From the NCBI RefSeq assembly GCF_000786695.1, contig NZ_CP009962.1, positions 992,001-1,056,000 of the forward strand: a stretch of 64,000 nt of DNA, given 5' to 3'. Below are positions 8,816 through 18,066 of the stretch, piece after piece. Source of the stretch: Collimonas arenae (GTDB lineage: Bacteria > Pseudomonadota > Gammaproteobacteria > Burkholderiales > Burkholderiaceae_D). Position 1 is the stretch's first letter, and each line of letters opens with the position of its first letter. Below the pieces are notes generated by a model that saw only the letters and a program-made list of their open reading frames with translations, was not told the DNA's origin and ran no database searches. Position numbers and translations under genes: made by a program.

Positions 8816-9203
8816 GGATGCAGGTATGGATTGATTGTGGCGACGCTTGCTATTGTAAGTGGGAGCGTGGATTCCAGTGTTGCGAGTGACGTTGTTAATA
8901 GGAACGGGTAAATTATTAACTGTAATGTATAGATTAAAAATTGATTTTTGGCACTTTTTATACTGATCAAGGTCCTATGTAACCATTAAATTCATTTGTT
9001 GTTGCTAGGCGAAAATTGTTTGTATGAATATATACATACTTTTATCAATTTCTACTGCTGTTAGTTCGAAATATGCCGCGAAGGTCTGATTTCACTAAAT
9101 AATGGGGGATAATCTCGACTTGCTTGCATTTTTTTGTGTTGCAAAAATGCAATTAATATAGAATGTGGCTTTTAATTTTTTGTATTGTATTTAGGATAAT
9201 CTC
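8816..9203. other. 388-base AT-rich intergenic region, probable promoter region of the O-antigen cluster
   Basis: No gene is visible. Base composition falls sharply compared with apaH. It holds a perfect 10-bp inverted repeat (TTGCATTTTT at 9124-9133, AAAAATGCAA at 9143-9152) and a shorter one around GTATG...CATAC near 9023-9050. Promoters for rfbB (rightward) and apaH (leftward) should lie here, but no strong pair of sigma-70 hexamers stands out. A weak match to the RfaH ops element near 8861 is not convincing. Confidence 0.5.
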
Positions 9204-10283
9204 ATGATCTTTGTTACTGGCGGGGCCGGTTTTATTGGTTCCAATTTCGTACTGGACTGGCTGGCGCAGAATGATGAGCCGGTGATTAATTTCGATAAGC
9301 TGACGTATGCAGGAAACATAAATAATCTGTCGAGTGTTCGCCAGGATCCACGCCATATATTCGTGCAAGGCGATATTGGCGATACTTCTCAGGTGGCTGC
9401 TTTGTTAGCTCTGCATAAGCCTCGGGCAATCGTTCATTTTGCGGCGGAAAGTCACGTCGATCGTTCGATTCACGGACCCGCCGCTTTTGTGGAAACAAAC
9501 GTTAACGGTACCTTCGGTCTCCTTGAAGCAACGCGTGCTTACTGGAATGCTTTACCGAAAGCAGAGAAAATGGCGTTTCGTTTTCTCCACGTTTCAACCG
9601 ATGAAGTGTACGGTACCCTGGGCGCGAACGATGCGCCATTTACTGAGACAACTCAGTACGCACCTAACAGCCCATATTCGGCATCGAAGGCGGCATCGGA
9701 TCATCTGGTCCGTTCGTATCATCATACTTACGGCTTGCCGACACTGACTACCAATTGCTCCAACAATTATGGTCCCTATCATTTTCCAGAAAAGCTGATT
9801 CCTTTGATCATCACCAACGCCCGCGCCGGCAAACCGTTGCCAATTTATGGCGATGGCCAGCAGGTACGCGACTGGTTGTATGTAAGCGATCATTGTGCGG
9901 CAATTCGCCGCGTGCTGGACGCAGGAAAGCCGGGTGACGTCTATAACGTTGGCGGCTGGAATGAGAAGGCCAATCTCGATGTTGTGTATACATTGTGCGA
10001 CATTCTCGATGAGTTGGATTCGAAAGCAACGGGCAGCTACCGCGATCAGATTACTTACGTCACGGACCGTCCTGGCCATGATCGCCGCTATGCCATTGAT
10101 GCACGCAAGATCGAACGTGAATTAGGCTGGAAGCCAATTGAAACGTTTGATACCGGGATTCGCAAGACCGTGAGGTGGTACCTGGATAATCAGGATTGGG
10201 TAAAAAATGTCCAGTCGGGCGATTATCTTAAATGGGTGGAGCAAAATTATGAGCAGCGTCAGAACGCAGCAGGAGGTGTTTAA
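9204..10283 (+). CDS. rfbB: dTDP-glucose 4,6-dehydratase
   Basis: 359 aa short-chain dehydrogenase, second step of dTDP-L-rhamnose synthesis. NAD binding is shown by [11 protein letters not shown] at the N-terminus. The catalytic YxxxK is Tyr158-Lys162 ([10 protein letters not shown]), and [11 protein letters not shown] carries the Thr/Asp/Glu set typical of RmlB. C-terminal motifs [17 protein letters not shown] and [12 protein letters not shown] are also family hallmarks. First gene of rfbBACD, with a 1-base overlap with rfbA, so translation is probably coupled. Confidence 0.96.
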   Translation: MIFVTGGAGFIGSNFVLDWLAQNDEPVINFDKLTYAGNINNLSSVRQDPRHIFVQGDIGDTSQVAALLALHKPRAIVHFAAESHVDRSIHGPAAFVETNVNGTFGLLEATRAYWNALPKAEKMAFRFLHVSTDEVYGTLGANDAPFTETTQYAPNSPYSASKAASDHLVRSYHHTYGLPTLTTNCSNNYGPYHFPEKLIPLIITNARAGKPLPIYGDGQQVRDWLYVSDHCAAIRRVLDAGKPGDVYNVGGWNEKANLDVVYTLCDILDELDSKATGSYRDQITYVTDRPGHDRRYAIDARKIERELGWKPIETFDTGIRKTVRWYLDNQDWVKNVQSGDYLKWVEQNYEQRQNAAGGV

Positions 10284-11182
10284 TGAGCGCTTCATCTTCC
10301 CAAAACCGTAAAGGAATTATTCTTGCTGGGGGCTCCGGCACCCGTTTGTATCCTGTGACGATGGCGGTCTCCAAGCAGTTGTTGCCGGTCTATGACAAGC
10401 CGATGATCTACTATCCGCTGACCACATTGATGTTGGCAGGGATACGCGAGATATTGATCATTTCGACGCCGCAGGACACACCGCGTTTTAAAGAATTGCT
10501 GGGCGATGGACGGCAATGGGGGATCGAACTGAGCTACGCCGTGCAGCCAACTCCGGATGGCCTGGCGCAAGCTTTTATTATTGGCCGCGAATTTATCGGT
10601 GATGCACCCTCCGCTTTAATTTTGGGAGACAACATCTACTATGGACACGATTTTGAAAATCAATTGAGCATAGCCTCAGCGCGTACGGAAGGTTCCACCG
10701 TATTTGCATATCACGTTCATGATCCAGAACGCTACGGCGTAGTCGAATTTGATGACCAGCGGCGCGCGATAAGTATCGAGGAAAAGCCTTTGCAACCGAA
10801 ATCCCATTATGCGGTAACCGGATTGTATTTTTATGACAGCGAAGTGTGCGATATAGCAGCCGATATTAAGCCATCTCCACGCGGAGAGCTTGAGATTACC
10901 GATGTTAATCGCGTCTATCTCGAGCGCCATCGGTTGAATGTCGAATTAATGGGACGTGGTATGGCGTGGTTGGATACAGGCACCCACGAATCGTTGCTGG
11001 AAGCCGGGCAATTTATTGCCACTATTGAAAATCGACAAGGTCTTAAAGTCGCTTGTCCGGAAGAGATTGCCTATCGCAAAGGCTACATCAACGCTATGCA
11101 ATTGGAGCAGTTGGCGCAACCGTTGAAGAAAAATGGATATGGCCAATATTTGCTGGGCTTATTAAAAGATAAGGTATTTTAA
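10283..11182 (+). CDS. rfbA: Glucose-1-phosphate thymidylyltransferase
   Basis: 299 aa nucleotidyltransferase that makes dTDP-glucose from dTTP and glucose-1-phosphate, the first step towards dTDP-L-rhamnose. The signature [16 protein letters not shown] lies near residues 11-26, followed by [18 protein letters not shown] and the metal-binding [30 protein letters not shown] is the typical second half. Length and motifs match RmlA closely. It sits between rfbB and rfbC with almost no spacing. Confidence 0.96.
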   Translation: MSASSSQNRKGIILAGGSGTRLYPVTMAVSKQLLPVYDKPMIYYPLTTLMLAGIREILIISTPQDTPRFKELLGDGRQWGIELSYAVQPTPDGLAQAFIIGREFIGDAPSALILGDNIYYGHDFENQLSIASARTEGSTVFAYHVHDPERYGVVEFDDQRRAISIEEKPLQPKSHYAVTGLYFYDSEVCDIAADIKPSPRGELEITDVNRVYLERHRLNVELMGRGMAWLDTGTHESLLEAGQFIATIENRQGLKVACPEEIAYRKGYINAMQLEQLAQPLKKNGYGQYLLGLLKDKVF

Positions 11183-11184
11183 AC

Positions 11185-11730
11185 ATGCAAGTACAAACTA
11201 CAAATATTCCTGAAGTATTGATTTTTGAACCTAAGGTTTTTGGCGATGATCGTGGTTTTTTTTACGAGAGTTTCAACGAACGTGGTTTCAATGAACTAAC
11301 TGGCCTCAGCACCAGTTTCGTTCAAGATAATCATTCAAAGTCCGCTAAAAATGTATTGCGTGGATTGCACTATCAAATTCGCCAGCCTCAAGGCAAGCTT
11401 GTGCGCGTAGTGGCTGGGGAGGTGTTTGATGTTGCTGTCGATGTGCGTAAAAGTTCACCTACTTTTGGTCATTGGGTTGGTGTAACGCTTTCGGCTGAAA
11501 ACAAGCGTCAATTATGGATTCCTGAAGGATTTGCCCATGGTTTTGTGGTTACCAGCGAATCGGCAGAATTTTTGTACAAGACCACCGATTACTGGGCTCC
11601 CGAATTTGAACGCAGTATTCTCTGGAACGACCCCAACATTGGCATCGATTGGCCGATTGCCGGAACACCGTTGTTGTCCGGGAAGGACCAAGTTGGGAAG
11701 TTATTGGCGGATGCAGAGGTCTTCGCGTGA
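11185..11730 (+). CDS. rfbC: dTDP-4-dehydrorhamnose 3,5-epimerase
   Basis: 181 aa cupin-fold epimerase, third step of dTDP-L-rhamnose synthesis. Family motifs include FGDDRGFFYESF, the active-site region RGLHYQ with its His, the VAVDVRKSSPTFGHWVG strand, and GFAHGFVV with a conserved His. It starts 2 bases after the rfbA stop, and its stop overlaps the GTG start of rfbD by 4 bases. Confidence 0.95.
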   Translation: MQVQTTNIPEVLIFEPKVFGDDRGFFYESFNERGFNELTGLSTSFVQDNHSKSAKNVLRGLHYQIRQPQGKLVRVVAGEVFDVAVDVRKSSPTFGHWVGVTLSAENKRQLWIPEGFAHGFVVTSESAEFLYKTTDYWAPEFERSILWNDPNIGIDWPIAGTPLLSGKDQVGKLLADAEVFA

Positions 11731-12596
11731 AAATTCTTGTCACCGGTAAAACCGGTCAGGTCGGTTATGAGTTGGAGCGCAGCTTGCAAGGTCTCGGTGA
11801 AGTTATAGCTCTTGATCGTAACCAGATGGATTTGTCGAATTTGACGCAGGTCAGGGACGTCATTCGTGAAATCAAGCCAAATCTTATCGTTAACCCAGCG
11901 GCGTACACGGCTGTGGATAAAGCAGAGACTGAACCAGAGTTGGCTATGCTCGTCAACGGCGAGGCACCGGGAGTCATGGCGGAAGAGGCAAAGAAATTAG
12001 GTGCAGCGATAATTCATTATTCCACTGACTATGTCTTTGACGGTACCAAAATCAGTCCTTATACAGAAAACGATCCTACCTGTCCGATCAATGAGTACGG
12101 TCGTAGCAAGCTGGCCGGAGAGCTGGCGATCAAAGCTTCCGGTGTTCCGCATCTGATCCTGCGGACAAGTTGGGTCTATGGCACGCGGGGTAAAAATTTC
12201 CTATTGACAGTGTTGCGCTTGGCTCTTGACCGCAGCGAACTACGTATAGTCGGTGACCAACATGGCGCCCCAACCTGGTGTCGGACAATTGCCGATACCA
12301 CCGCGCACATTGTCGCTCAGATGATGAGCACGCAAGACGCTCATGCTTGGTGGCAAGAGAAGGGCGGCTTGTATCATTTGACAGCACAGGGCCATACCAC
12401 TTGGGCAGGATTTACAGAGGCGATATTGGCAAACACAACGCTACCTAAAAAGCCTGTCGTAACTGCAATAACGACACAGGAGTACCCGTTGCCGGCAAAA
12501 CGGCCTAATAACTCAGTTATCTCCTGCGAGAAATTGACCAGCGTTTTTTGTGGATTGCCAGCTTGGGAAAGAGCTTTGAAACTCTGCCAAGAATAA
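11727..12596 (+). CDS. rfbD: dTDP-4-dehydrorhamnose reductase
   Basis: 289 aa SDR enzyme that reduces dTDP-4-keto-rhamnose to dTDP-L-rhamnose. The chosen start is the GTG at 11727 (MKILVTGKTGQVGYEL), which puts the Rossmann motif at the N-terminus as in all RmlD proteins and overlaps the rfbC stop by 4 bases; the upstream in-frame extension inside rfbC is rejected. The catalytic YxxxK is YGRSK near residue 130, after STDYVFDG. It completes the rhamnose pathway. Confidence 0.94.
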   Translation: MKILVTGKTGQVGYELERSLQGLGEVIALDRNQMDLSNLTQVRDVIREIKPNLIVNPAAYTAVDKAETEPELAMLVNGEAPGVMAEEAKKLGAAIIHYSTDYVFDGTKISPYTENDPTCPINEYGRSKLAGELAIKASGVPHLILRTSWVYGTRGKNFLLTVLRLALDRSELRIVGDQHGAPTWCRTIADTTAHIVAQMMSTQDAHAWWQEKGGLYHLTAQGHTTWAGFTEAILANTTLPKKPVVTAITTQEYPLPAKRPNNSVISCEKLTSVFCGLPAWERALKLCQE

Positions 12597-12670
12597 TGTC
12601 ATTCCGGCGGATGATCCTCGCGTTGTCCAACGATTTTCATACAGCTGGTGTTATTTATAGATTCTGTACA

Positions 12671-12705
12671 TGAAAATTGCTTTTTATAGAGCGGAGCAAT
12701 TTTCA
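12671..12705 (+). repeat. Stem-loop in the leader of the wzx-type gene
   Basis: TGAAAATTGCT (12671-12681) and AGCAATTTTCA (12695-12705) form a perfect 11-bp inverted repeat with a 13-base loop. It lies between rfbD and the TTG start at 12730 and just before the ribosome-binding site. No T-run follows, so it is not a standard terminator. It could be an mRNA stability or translation-control hairpin, or a protein-binding site. Confidence 0.5.
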
Positions 12706-12729
12706 GTAAAAGGGAAATAAGGTGGTAAC

Positions 12730-14046
12730 TTGGATCTAATAAATTCTGAATCCAACAAGAAGTCATATCGAACATTTATTCATAACATTGGATGGAATTT
12801 GGTAGGTCAGATTGCCCCGTTGATCGCGGCTGTAGTATCAATTCCTTTACTGATCAAGGGATTGGGAGTTGATCGTTTCGGAATATTAACTATTGCCTGG
12901 ATGCTGATTGGATATTTCAGTTTATTTGATCTGGGTATTGGACGTGCGCTAACTCAAATTATTTCTGAGAAACTTGCTACGAATAAAGGAAAGGATATTC
13001 CACCATTAATGTGGACCGGATTGACCGTCATGTTTGTACTCGGATTGATCGCGAGTTTGCTGATTGTTGGTCTTAGTGATTGGATCATTTATTCGGGTCT
13101 CAAGATACCAGTTTATTTGCAAGATGAAACGAAGAGTAGCCTGAGTATGCTGGCGCCATCTATTCCTCTCGTACTATTGGCGACGGGCTTGCGTGGCGTA
13201 TTGGAAGCTAAGCATGAATTCAAATCGGTAAATTTGGTGCGTATTCCGCTAGGTGTGCTGATGTTTGTTGCACCATTGTGTGTATTACCATTTTCTAATA
13301 GCCTAGTTGCAATTTTCTTTTCTTTATTATTAGTCCGAGCTTTTACAGCAATTGCATTTTTTTTCCTTTGCTACAGATCCATGGATAATTTTACAGAGTT
13401 TTCATTGTCAAGGGCTGTCGTGCCTGAATTACTCAAATTCGGTGGATGGATGACTGTGAGTAATATTGTGAGCCCGATAATGGTGCAAATGGATCGATTC
13501 GTTATCGGAATGATGTTATCTATGGCAGCAGTTGCCTATTATGCTACACCGTATGAAATGGTCACCAAATTGTTGGTTATTCCAGCGGCGATAGCTGGAG
13601 TATGTTTTCCCCAATTTGCCAAATTAAATGCACAGAAAAATACTAAAGAAGCAATGACATTATATTGGAAAAGTTGCAAATACATATTTTATCTAATATT
13701 TCCCGCAGTAATTTTTGTCATATTTTTTGCAGGTTGGATACTTCATTTATGGCTTGGTGGGAAATTTTCTGATGAAAGTACACGAGTTTTTCAGATATTG
13801 GCAATTGGAGTGTTGGCAAATGGTCTAGCGGCAATTCCTTTCGCATTTTTACAAGGAGCCGGGCGGTCAGATATAACTGCAAAAGTTCATGTTTGTGAGT
13901 TATTCATATATTTGCCATTATTGTATTTTTCAGTCAGTAAATTGGGGATTGTAGGTGCTTCATTAATTTGGTCATTACGAGTATTTGTTGATGGAATTAT
14001 TTTACATAGAATGGTAGGTATGGTTGCGACAAAGAATATCGGATGA
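12730..14046 (+). CDS. wzx: Wzx-type O-antigen flippase (MATE/MVF-like polysaccharide transporter)
   Basis: 438 aa polytopic protein with about 12 hydrophobic segments spread over its length, beginning with NIGWNLVGQIAPLIAAVVSI. The pattern, including FGILTIAWMLIGYFSLFDLGIGRALTQ, is typical of polysaccharide flippases that move undecaprenyl-linked repeat units across the inner membrane. The TTG start at 12730 is supported by the ribosome-binding sequence AAGGTGG 4 bases upstream; no suitable ATG precedes the first helix. It is much more AT-rich than rfbBACD. Confidence 0.82.
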   Translation: MDLINSESNKKSYRTFIHNIGWNLVGQIAPLIAAVVSIPLLIKGLGVDRFGILTIAWMLIGYFSLFDLGIGRALTQIISEKLATNKGKDIPPLMWTGLTVMFVLGLIASLLIVGLSDWIIYSGLKIPVYLQDETKSSLSMLAPSIPLVLLATGLRGVLEAKHEFKSVNLVRIPLGVLMFVAPLCVLPFSNSLVAIFFSLLLVRAFTAIAFFFLCYRSMDNFTEFSLSRAVVPELLKFGGWMTVSNIVSPIMVQMDRFVIGMMLSMAAVAYYATPYEMVTKLLVIPAAIAGVCFPQFAKLNAQKNTKEAMTLYWKSCKYIFYLIFPAVIFVIFFAGWILHLWLGGKFSDESTRVFQILAIGVLANGLAAIPFAFLQGAGRSDITAKVHVCELFIYLPLLYFSVSKLGIVGASLIWSLRVFVDGIILHRMVGMVATKNIG

Positions 14047-14156
14047 TATGTTAAATTTGGTTGAGCGGACTTCCTTTTATTTGCAATAATTCGTTTTCTT
14101 TACGGCTAAGATTGACTAATTTCAATTCTTTTTTTGATTTTTGATGTGAAAGTATA

Positions 14157-14185
14157 TTGACATACAAATTCATTGATTTTAAATT
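14157..14185 (+). promoter_or_regulatory. Candidate sigma-70 promoter upstream of the polymerase gene
   Basis: A consensus -35 TTGACA (14157-14162) is followed after exactly 17 bases by TAAATT (14180-14185), about 38 bases before the ATG at 14223. It would give the wzy-type gene its own promoter. The region is very AT-rich, so a chance -10 match is possible. Confidence 0.45.
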
Positions 14186-14222
14186 CTTTAATCAAATTAA
14201 TTTGTAGAAAAATTAAAGAATT

Positions 14223-15383
14223 ATGCAGAAAATAAAAACCTCTGATTGGTTGATAAATCCAATTTTCATATTTTTATCCCTTTGGGGAATGCAAGCTTTA
14301 GGTCATATTGTTTTTTTAGATTCTTTTTATCCCTTTGTAACTGATACGTGGGTTATTGTTTTTTTTGGCGGTGTTGCATTTGTAGTCGGTTGTTTTTTTG
14401 CAAATATATTTAATGGAAAATATAGGCACACGGATTTAAAAAATAAAGAATACGTTCCACGATTTATAAAAATTTGCATAAAATTTTTACTGCCTGCATA
14501 TATTTTAGGAGTTGCATTACCTCTAATAATTAGTATTTTCTTTGACTCGACTCAATCGCTTTCAGAATTACGAAATTCGCTAATTGATTCTGTTGGCAAT
14601 AATGATAGAGAAGTGATATTAATTTCTTATTTGCATTATTTAATTGTAATTGCATCGTTGCTTTCGATTTCTTGTGCCCCGACTCTTCGTGGCAGAGTGG
14701 TAACTTATATTGCAATTACAGGAATGCTCGCAGGATTTTTAACTTTTGGCAGAGTGATATTGTTATTGTATTTTTCTTCGCTTAGTATAATACTGTATTT
14801 CCAAGGGAGAATTAAAAAGAAAATAGCTTTCTTTATTTTATTTTCCTTTGTTGTAATATTTTTTCTGTTGGCTTTTTTATTAAATAAAGGTGGCAGTGAA
14901 AATAATATATTTGAAAGCATAGCCTGGAATTTTAAAGTTTATGTTTTAAGCGGCTTAGCAGGATTTAATAATTATGTAGCAAAAGGTGATCCAGATATAT
15001 CGGGTTGGTTATTAGTACCGAATTTTATAAAAAATTTCCTCTCGGCCTTAGGGGTTCAGAGCGAAATTACTCCCTCTTTGTTTCCATTTGTAGAAACGCC
15101 GCTACCTGGGAACGTTTACACCGCATTTTTTCCTTGGTACCACGATGGTGGAATATTAGCGGTTTGTATCGGATTTTTTATAATTGGCTTTATTTCAATG
15201 TTTTTATTTAAAAACCGATATAAGTCAAAATTGAGTTTATTTAATTATTCGCTTTCACTATATCCTTTGATAATGAGTATTTTCGAAGAGCAATATTTAC
15301 GCGCATATCCGCTTTGGGCGATAGTTTTCTTGCTTTATGTTTTTTTATATATATTCGAAGGATTTAAAATTAGAAAAATATAA
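14223..15383 (+). CDS. wzy: Wzy-type O-antigen polymerase (predicted by topology and context)
   Basis: 386 aa protein with about ten hydrophobic helices and no clear catalytic signature, as is usual for O-antigen polymerases. A longer hydrophilic loop of around 70-80 residues (near ENNIFESIAWNFKVYVLSGLAGF to TPLPGNVYTAFFPWYHDGG) resembles the large periplasmic loop of Wzy proteins. The phrase GNVYTAFFPWYHDGG, with its Tyr and DGG, recalls oligosaccharide repeat-unit polymerases. One polymerase is expected between flippase and glycosyltransferases, and this is the only candidate. Strongly AT-rich. Confidence 0.72.
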   Translation: MQKIKTSDWLINPIFIFLSLWGMQALGHIVFLDSFYPFVTDTWVIVFFGGVAFVVGCFFANIFNGKYRHTDLKNKEYVPRFIKICIKFLLPAYILGVALPLIISIFFDSTQSLSELRNSLIDSVGNNDREVILISYLHYLIVIASLLSISCAPTLRGRVVTYIAITGMLAGFLTFGRVILLLYFSSLSIILYFQGRIKKKIAFFILFSFVVIFFLLAFLLNKGGSENNIFESIAWNFKVYVLSGLAGFNNYVAKGDPDISGWLLVPNFIKNFLSALGVQSEITPSLFPFVETPLPGNVYTAFFPWYHDGGILAVCIGFFIIGFISMFLFKNRYKSKLSLFNYSLSLYPLIMSIFEEQYLRAYPLWAIVFLLYVFLYIFEGFKIRKI

Positions 15384-15472
15384 TTTTAAAAATAGATGGA
15401 AATTTAAGCGGATTGGATTTGCGGGTAACATATAAGTAATTATATTTTAATTAAACGTGAGAAAAGCTTTAG

Positions 15473-16396
15473 ATGACACAATTAAATAAAACAGGTGTTG
15501 CAGCAATAGTTGTCGGCTATTTTCCTGAATACAAAATTGTAGTTAATCTCCTGAAGTCTTTATCGTCACAGGTCGATTATTTGATTTTGGTCGATAATGG
15601 TGGAACGAAGGAGGCTTACGATTTTGCACAGAAAGAAGGTCTGGATATTGAATATATACAATTTGAAAAAAACAAAGGGCTTGGGCATGCTCTGAATATG
15701 GGATTTGAGCGTGCGATAAGCTTGGGAGTGAAGTATGTGGCCACTTTTGATCAGGATAGTGCTCCAACTGCTGACCTTATCGGAAATCTCAAGAAAACTC
15801 ATGAAAAATTTGCATTAGAGGGAGTTAATTGTGCTGCGGTTGGTCCAGTTTTCTTCGACCGCCGTGAGTCCAATAAAACCTATTTCCCATTTTATCTTGA
15901 GGAGAAGGGGAAAATTATATCGAGATTGCCTAATAACTGTTCCGAAAGTTATGTCGAAACTGATGCATTGATTACTTCTGGTATGTTAGTGCGAGCCGAT
16001 GTTTGGGAAAATGGCGTCCATTATGATGCTGGTTTGTTTGTGGATTATACAGATACTGAATGGAGCTTTCGCGCCAGAGCAAAAGGTTATAAATTGTTTG
16101 GATGTCTAAGAATTGAAATGGGACATGCGCCATCGGATGCTCCACCCGCTCGTATATTTGGATTGAGTTTTTTCAGATACTCTCCATTGCGTCGCTTTTA
16201 TTATTTTCGGAATACAGTAAGTTTTTGCCGGGCCAGTTATGTTTCCTGGACATGGAAGCGCCGTTTAACTTATGGTTTAACTCTCCGATTTTTTATCAAT
16301 ATTTTAATTGATGAAAAGAAATTACGTAGTTTGAAAATGATGCTTGTAGGTATTTGCGATGGCATACGCCGCAAGTCAGGCGAATTTATTGGATGA
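15473..16396 (+). CDS. GT2 family glycosyltransferase, rhamnosyltransferase-like
   Basis: 307 aa GT-A fold enzyme. The N-terminus VAAIVVGYFPEYKIVVNLL and the following LILVDNGG are characteristic of the RfbF-like rhamnosyltransferase branch of GT2. The metal/nucleotide motif is FDQDSAP near residue 93. The family transfers L-rhamnose from dTDP-L-rhamnose, which this locus makes, onto a lipid-linked acceptor at the cytoplasmic face. Linkage and acceptor cannot be read from sequence. Confidence 0.8.
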   Translation: MTQLNKTGVAAIVVGYFPEYKIVVNLLKSLSSQVDYLILVDNGGTKEAYDFAQKEGLDIEYIQFEKNKGLGHALNMGFERAISLGVKYVATFDQDSAPTADLIGNLKKTHEKFALEGVNCAAVGPVFFDRRESNKTYFPFYLEEKGKIISRLPNNCSESYVETDALITSGMLVRADVWENGVHYDAGLFVDYTDTEWSFRARAKGYKLFGCLRIEMGHAPSDAPPARIFGLSFFRYSPLRRFYYFRNTVSFCRASYVSWTWKRRLTYGLTLRFFINILIDEKKLRSLKMMLVGICDGIRRKSGEFIG

Positions 16397-16403
16397 ATGT
16401 ATT

Positions 16404-17522
16404 ATGAATATTTTGATTACAGGTGGCGCAGGTTTTATTGGTCAAAACTTAACTTACTCCTTACTTAAACGAGGGTTTAAGATCCGTATTTTGGATAATT
16501 TTAGCCCCCAGATTCATGTCATACGTGACTTGCCTGATGATCTGGTTGATCAAGTCGAATTGATTCGAGCGGATGTCCGTGACCGGGCGGCCTTGATTCA
16601 AGCATTGGCAGATATCGATGGCATAGTTCATTTAGCGGCTGAAACGGGGACTGCGCAATCGATGTATCAGATTGCTCACTATAATGATGTAAATAGCCAA
16701 GCAACCGCTCAATTAATGGATGTGCTCGCGAACGCACCGCATTCGATAAAAAAAATCGTTCTTGCATCGTCGAGATCGATTTATGGCGAGGGAGCGTACG
16801 ATTGCAAGGTTCACGGTATCGTTTATCCTGGAGCCAGAAGCGCTGTCCAATTGAAAAGCCATCAATGGGATCCTGTTTGTCCACATTGTGGCGATGTAAT
16901 AACGGCAATACCTACACCGGAGGTGGCCCGGCCAAGTCCTGCTTCCATTTACGCTGCAACAAAATATGCACAAGAAGATTTGATTCGCATTGCTGGAGAT
17001 TCCCTCGGAATCGGAACGACCATATTGCGATTTCAAAATGTTTATGGTGCGGGCCAATCTCTTAATAATCCTTATACGGGGATTCTATCGATTTTTTCCA
17101 CTCGAATACGTCGTGGTATGTCTCTTCCAATTTTCGAGGATGGGCAGGAGAGCCGGGATTTTGTGCATGTTAGCGATGTTGTATGTGCAATTGAATTAGC
17201 GCTTCTGAATGATGCTGCTAACGGTGGTACTTTTAATGTTGGCGCAGGCGAGCCAACATCGGTATTGCAAATTGCCAATATGTTAGTAGATGCCTTGGGT
17301 GGGAAGGTAAGGCCGGGAGTAACTGCTCAATATCGCTTGGGTGATATTCGCCATTGTTATGCTGACCTGAGCGAAATACGTACGAAACTGAAATTCGAAC
17401 CACAAATATCTTTGATAAAGGGAATTGAAGCTTTCGCAAGCTGGGTTCTTTCGCAGCCTTTGCCCGAGGATGGCCTGGACAAAGCAAACGAAGAACTGAA
17501 AAAACGCAAGATGATGTCATGA
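16404..17522 (+). CDS. NAD-dependent sugar epimerase with Cys/His insert (possible dTDP-L-rhamnose 4-epimerase)
   Basis: 372 aa extended SDR protein. The start at 16404 ([16 protein letters not shown]) puts the NAD-binding motif at the N-terminus; an upstream ATG at 16359 inside the preceding gene is rejected. Catalytic Tyr/Lys appear in SIYAATKYAQEDL. Between the Ser motif and this Tyr sits an insert with YDCKVHG and VCPHCG, which could bind a metal. Inserts of this kind occur in enzymes annotated as dTDP-L-rhamnose 4-epimerases (WbiB-like), which give 6-deoxy-L-talose. The substrate is inference from the rhamnose pathway next door; UDP-sugar epimerase or reductase is the alternative. Confidence 0.65.
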   Translation: MNILITGGAGFIGQNLTYSLLKRGFKIRILDNFSPQIHVIRDLPDDLVDQVELIRADVRDRAALIQALADIDGIVHLAAETGTAQSMYQIAHYNDVNSQATAQLMDVLANAPHSIKKIVLASSRSIYGEGAYDCKVHGIVYPGARSAVQLKSHQWDPVCPHCGDVITAIPTPEVARPSPASIYAATKYAQEDLIRIAGDSLGIGTTILRFQNVYGAGQSLNNPYTGILSIFSTRIRRGMSLPIFEDGQESRDFVHVSDVVCAIELALLNDAANGGTFNVGAGEPTSVLQIANMLVDALGGKVRPGVTAQYRLGDIRHCYADLSEIRTKLKFEPQISLIKGIEAFASWVLSQPLPEDGLDKANEELKKRKMMS

Positions 17523-18061
17523 GTTTGAAAACAATTTTATTTGCGGATTTGACCCGCCAGTATCTGATTGCGGGTCGCTTGGAAAAGCAAGCAACCTTTC
17601 TCGGACTGTTGAAAAATTCATTTTCTCCACGCTTCATGCCAGTGGTTATTTTTCGACTTTCTCACTGGTTTTTGCAACGAAAATTATCTCCTTTCGCTAA
17701 AATATTTGGCCTCATAAATTTTGTCTTGTTTGGTCTTGAAATTGCTGCTCGATGTGAAATCGGGCCTGGTTTATATTTTCCGCATACTCAAGGAACTGTG
17801 ATCGGGGCCAATAAAATTGGGGACAACGCAACGATTTATCATAACGTGACTTTTGGTGCTCGCGAAATTGATTTGGATTACTCAGTTTCATCTCGTCCAA
17901 GTATTGGCGACAATGTAATTATCGGTGCCGGCGCAAAAATTCTCGGTCCTGTAACGGTAGGTAGTAATGCGCGCGTGGGAGCGAATGCCGTTGTTGTTGA
18001 GGATGTACCGGCAGGTGCTACCGTTGTTGGTATTCCGGCGCGCATAGTTAAGCAGGTATAA
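17519..18061 (+). CDS. Hexapeptide-repeat acetyltransferase, serine acetyltransferase-like
   Basis: 180 aa left-handed beta-helix protein. Repeats start around residue 75 with CEIGPGLYFPHTQGTVIG and continue through IGDNVIIGAGAKILG and VTVGSNARVGANAVVVEDVPAGATVVG, the fold of CysE-like acyl-CoA transferases. It lacks the long N-terminal helical domain of true CysE, and its place in an O-antigen cluster suggests O-acetylation of the glycan. Its ATG overlaps the epimerase stop by 4 bases. Confidence 0.75.
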   Translation: MSLKTILFADLTRQYLIAGRLEKQATFLGLLKNSFSPRFMPVVIFRLSHWFLQRKLSPFAKIFGLINFVLFGLEIAARCEIGPGLYFPHTQGTVIGANKIGDNATIYHNVTFGAREIDLDYSVSSRPSIGDNVIIGAGAKILGPVTVGSNARVGANAVVVEDVPAGATVVGIPARIVKQV

Positions 18062-18066
18062 GCAAG

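Noticed and set aside
8855..8875. Possible RfaH ops/JUMPstart element before the O-antigen cluster
   Set aside because: The stretch around GGGAGCGTGG matches the 12-base ops consensus at only about 9 positions, lies about 340 bases from rfbB and no other JUMPstart part is visible.
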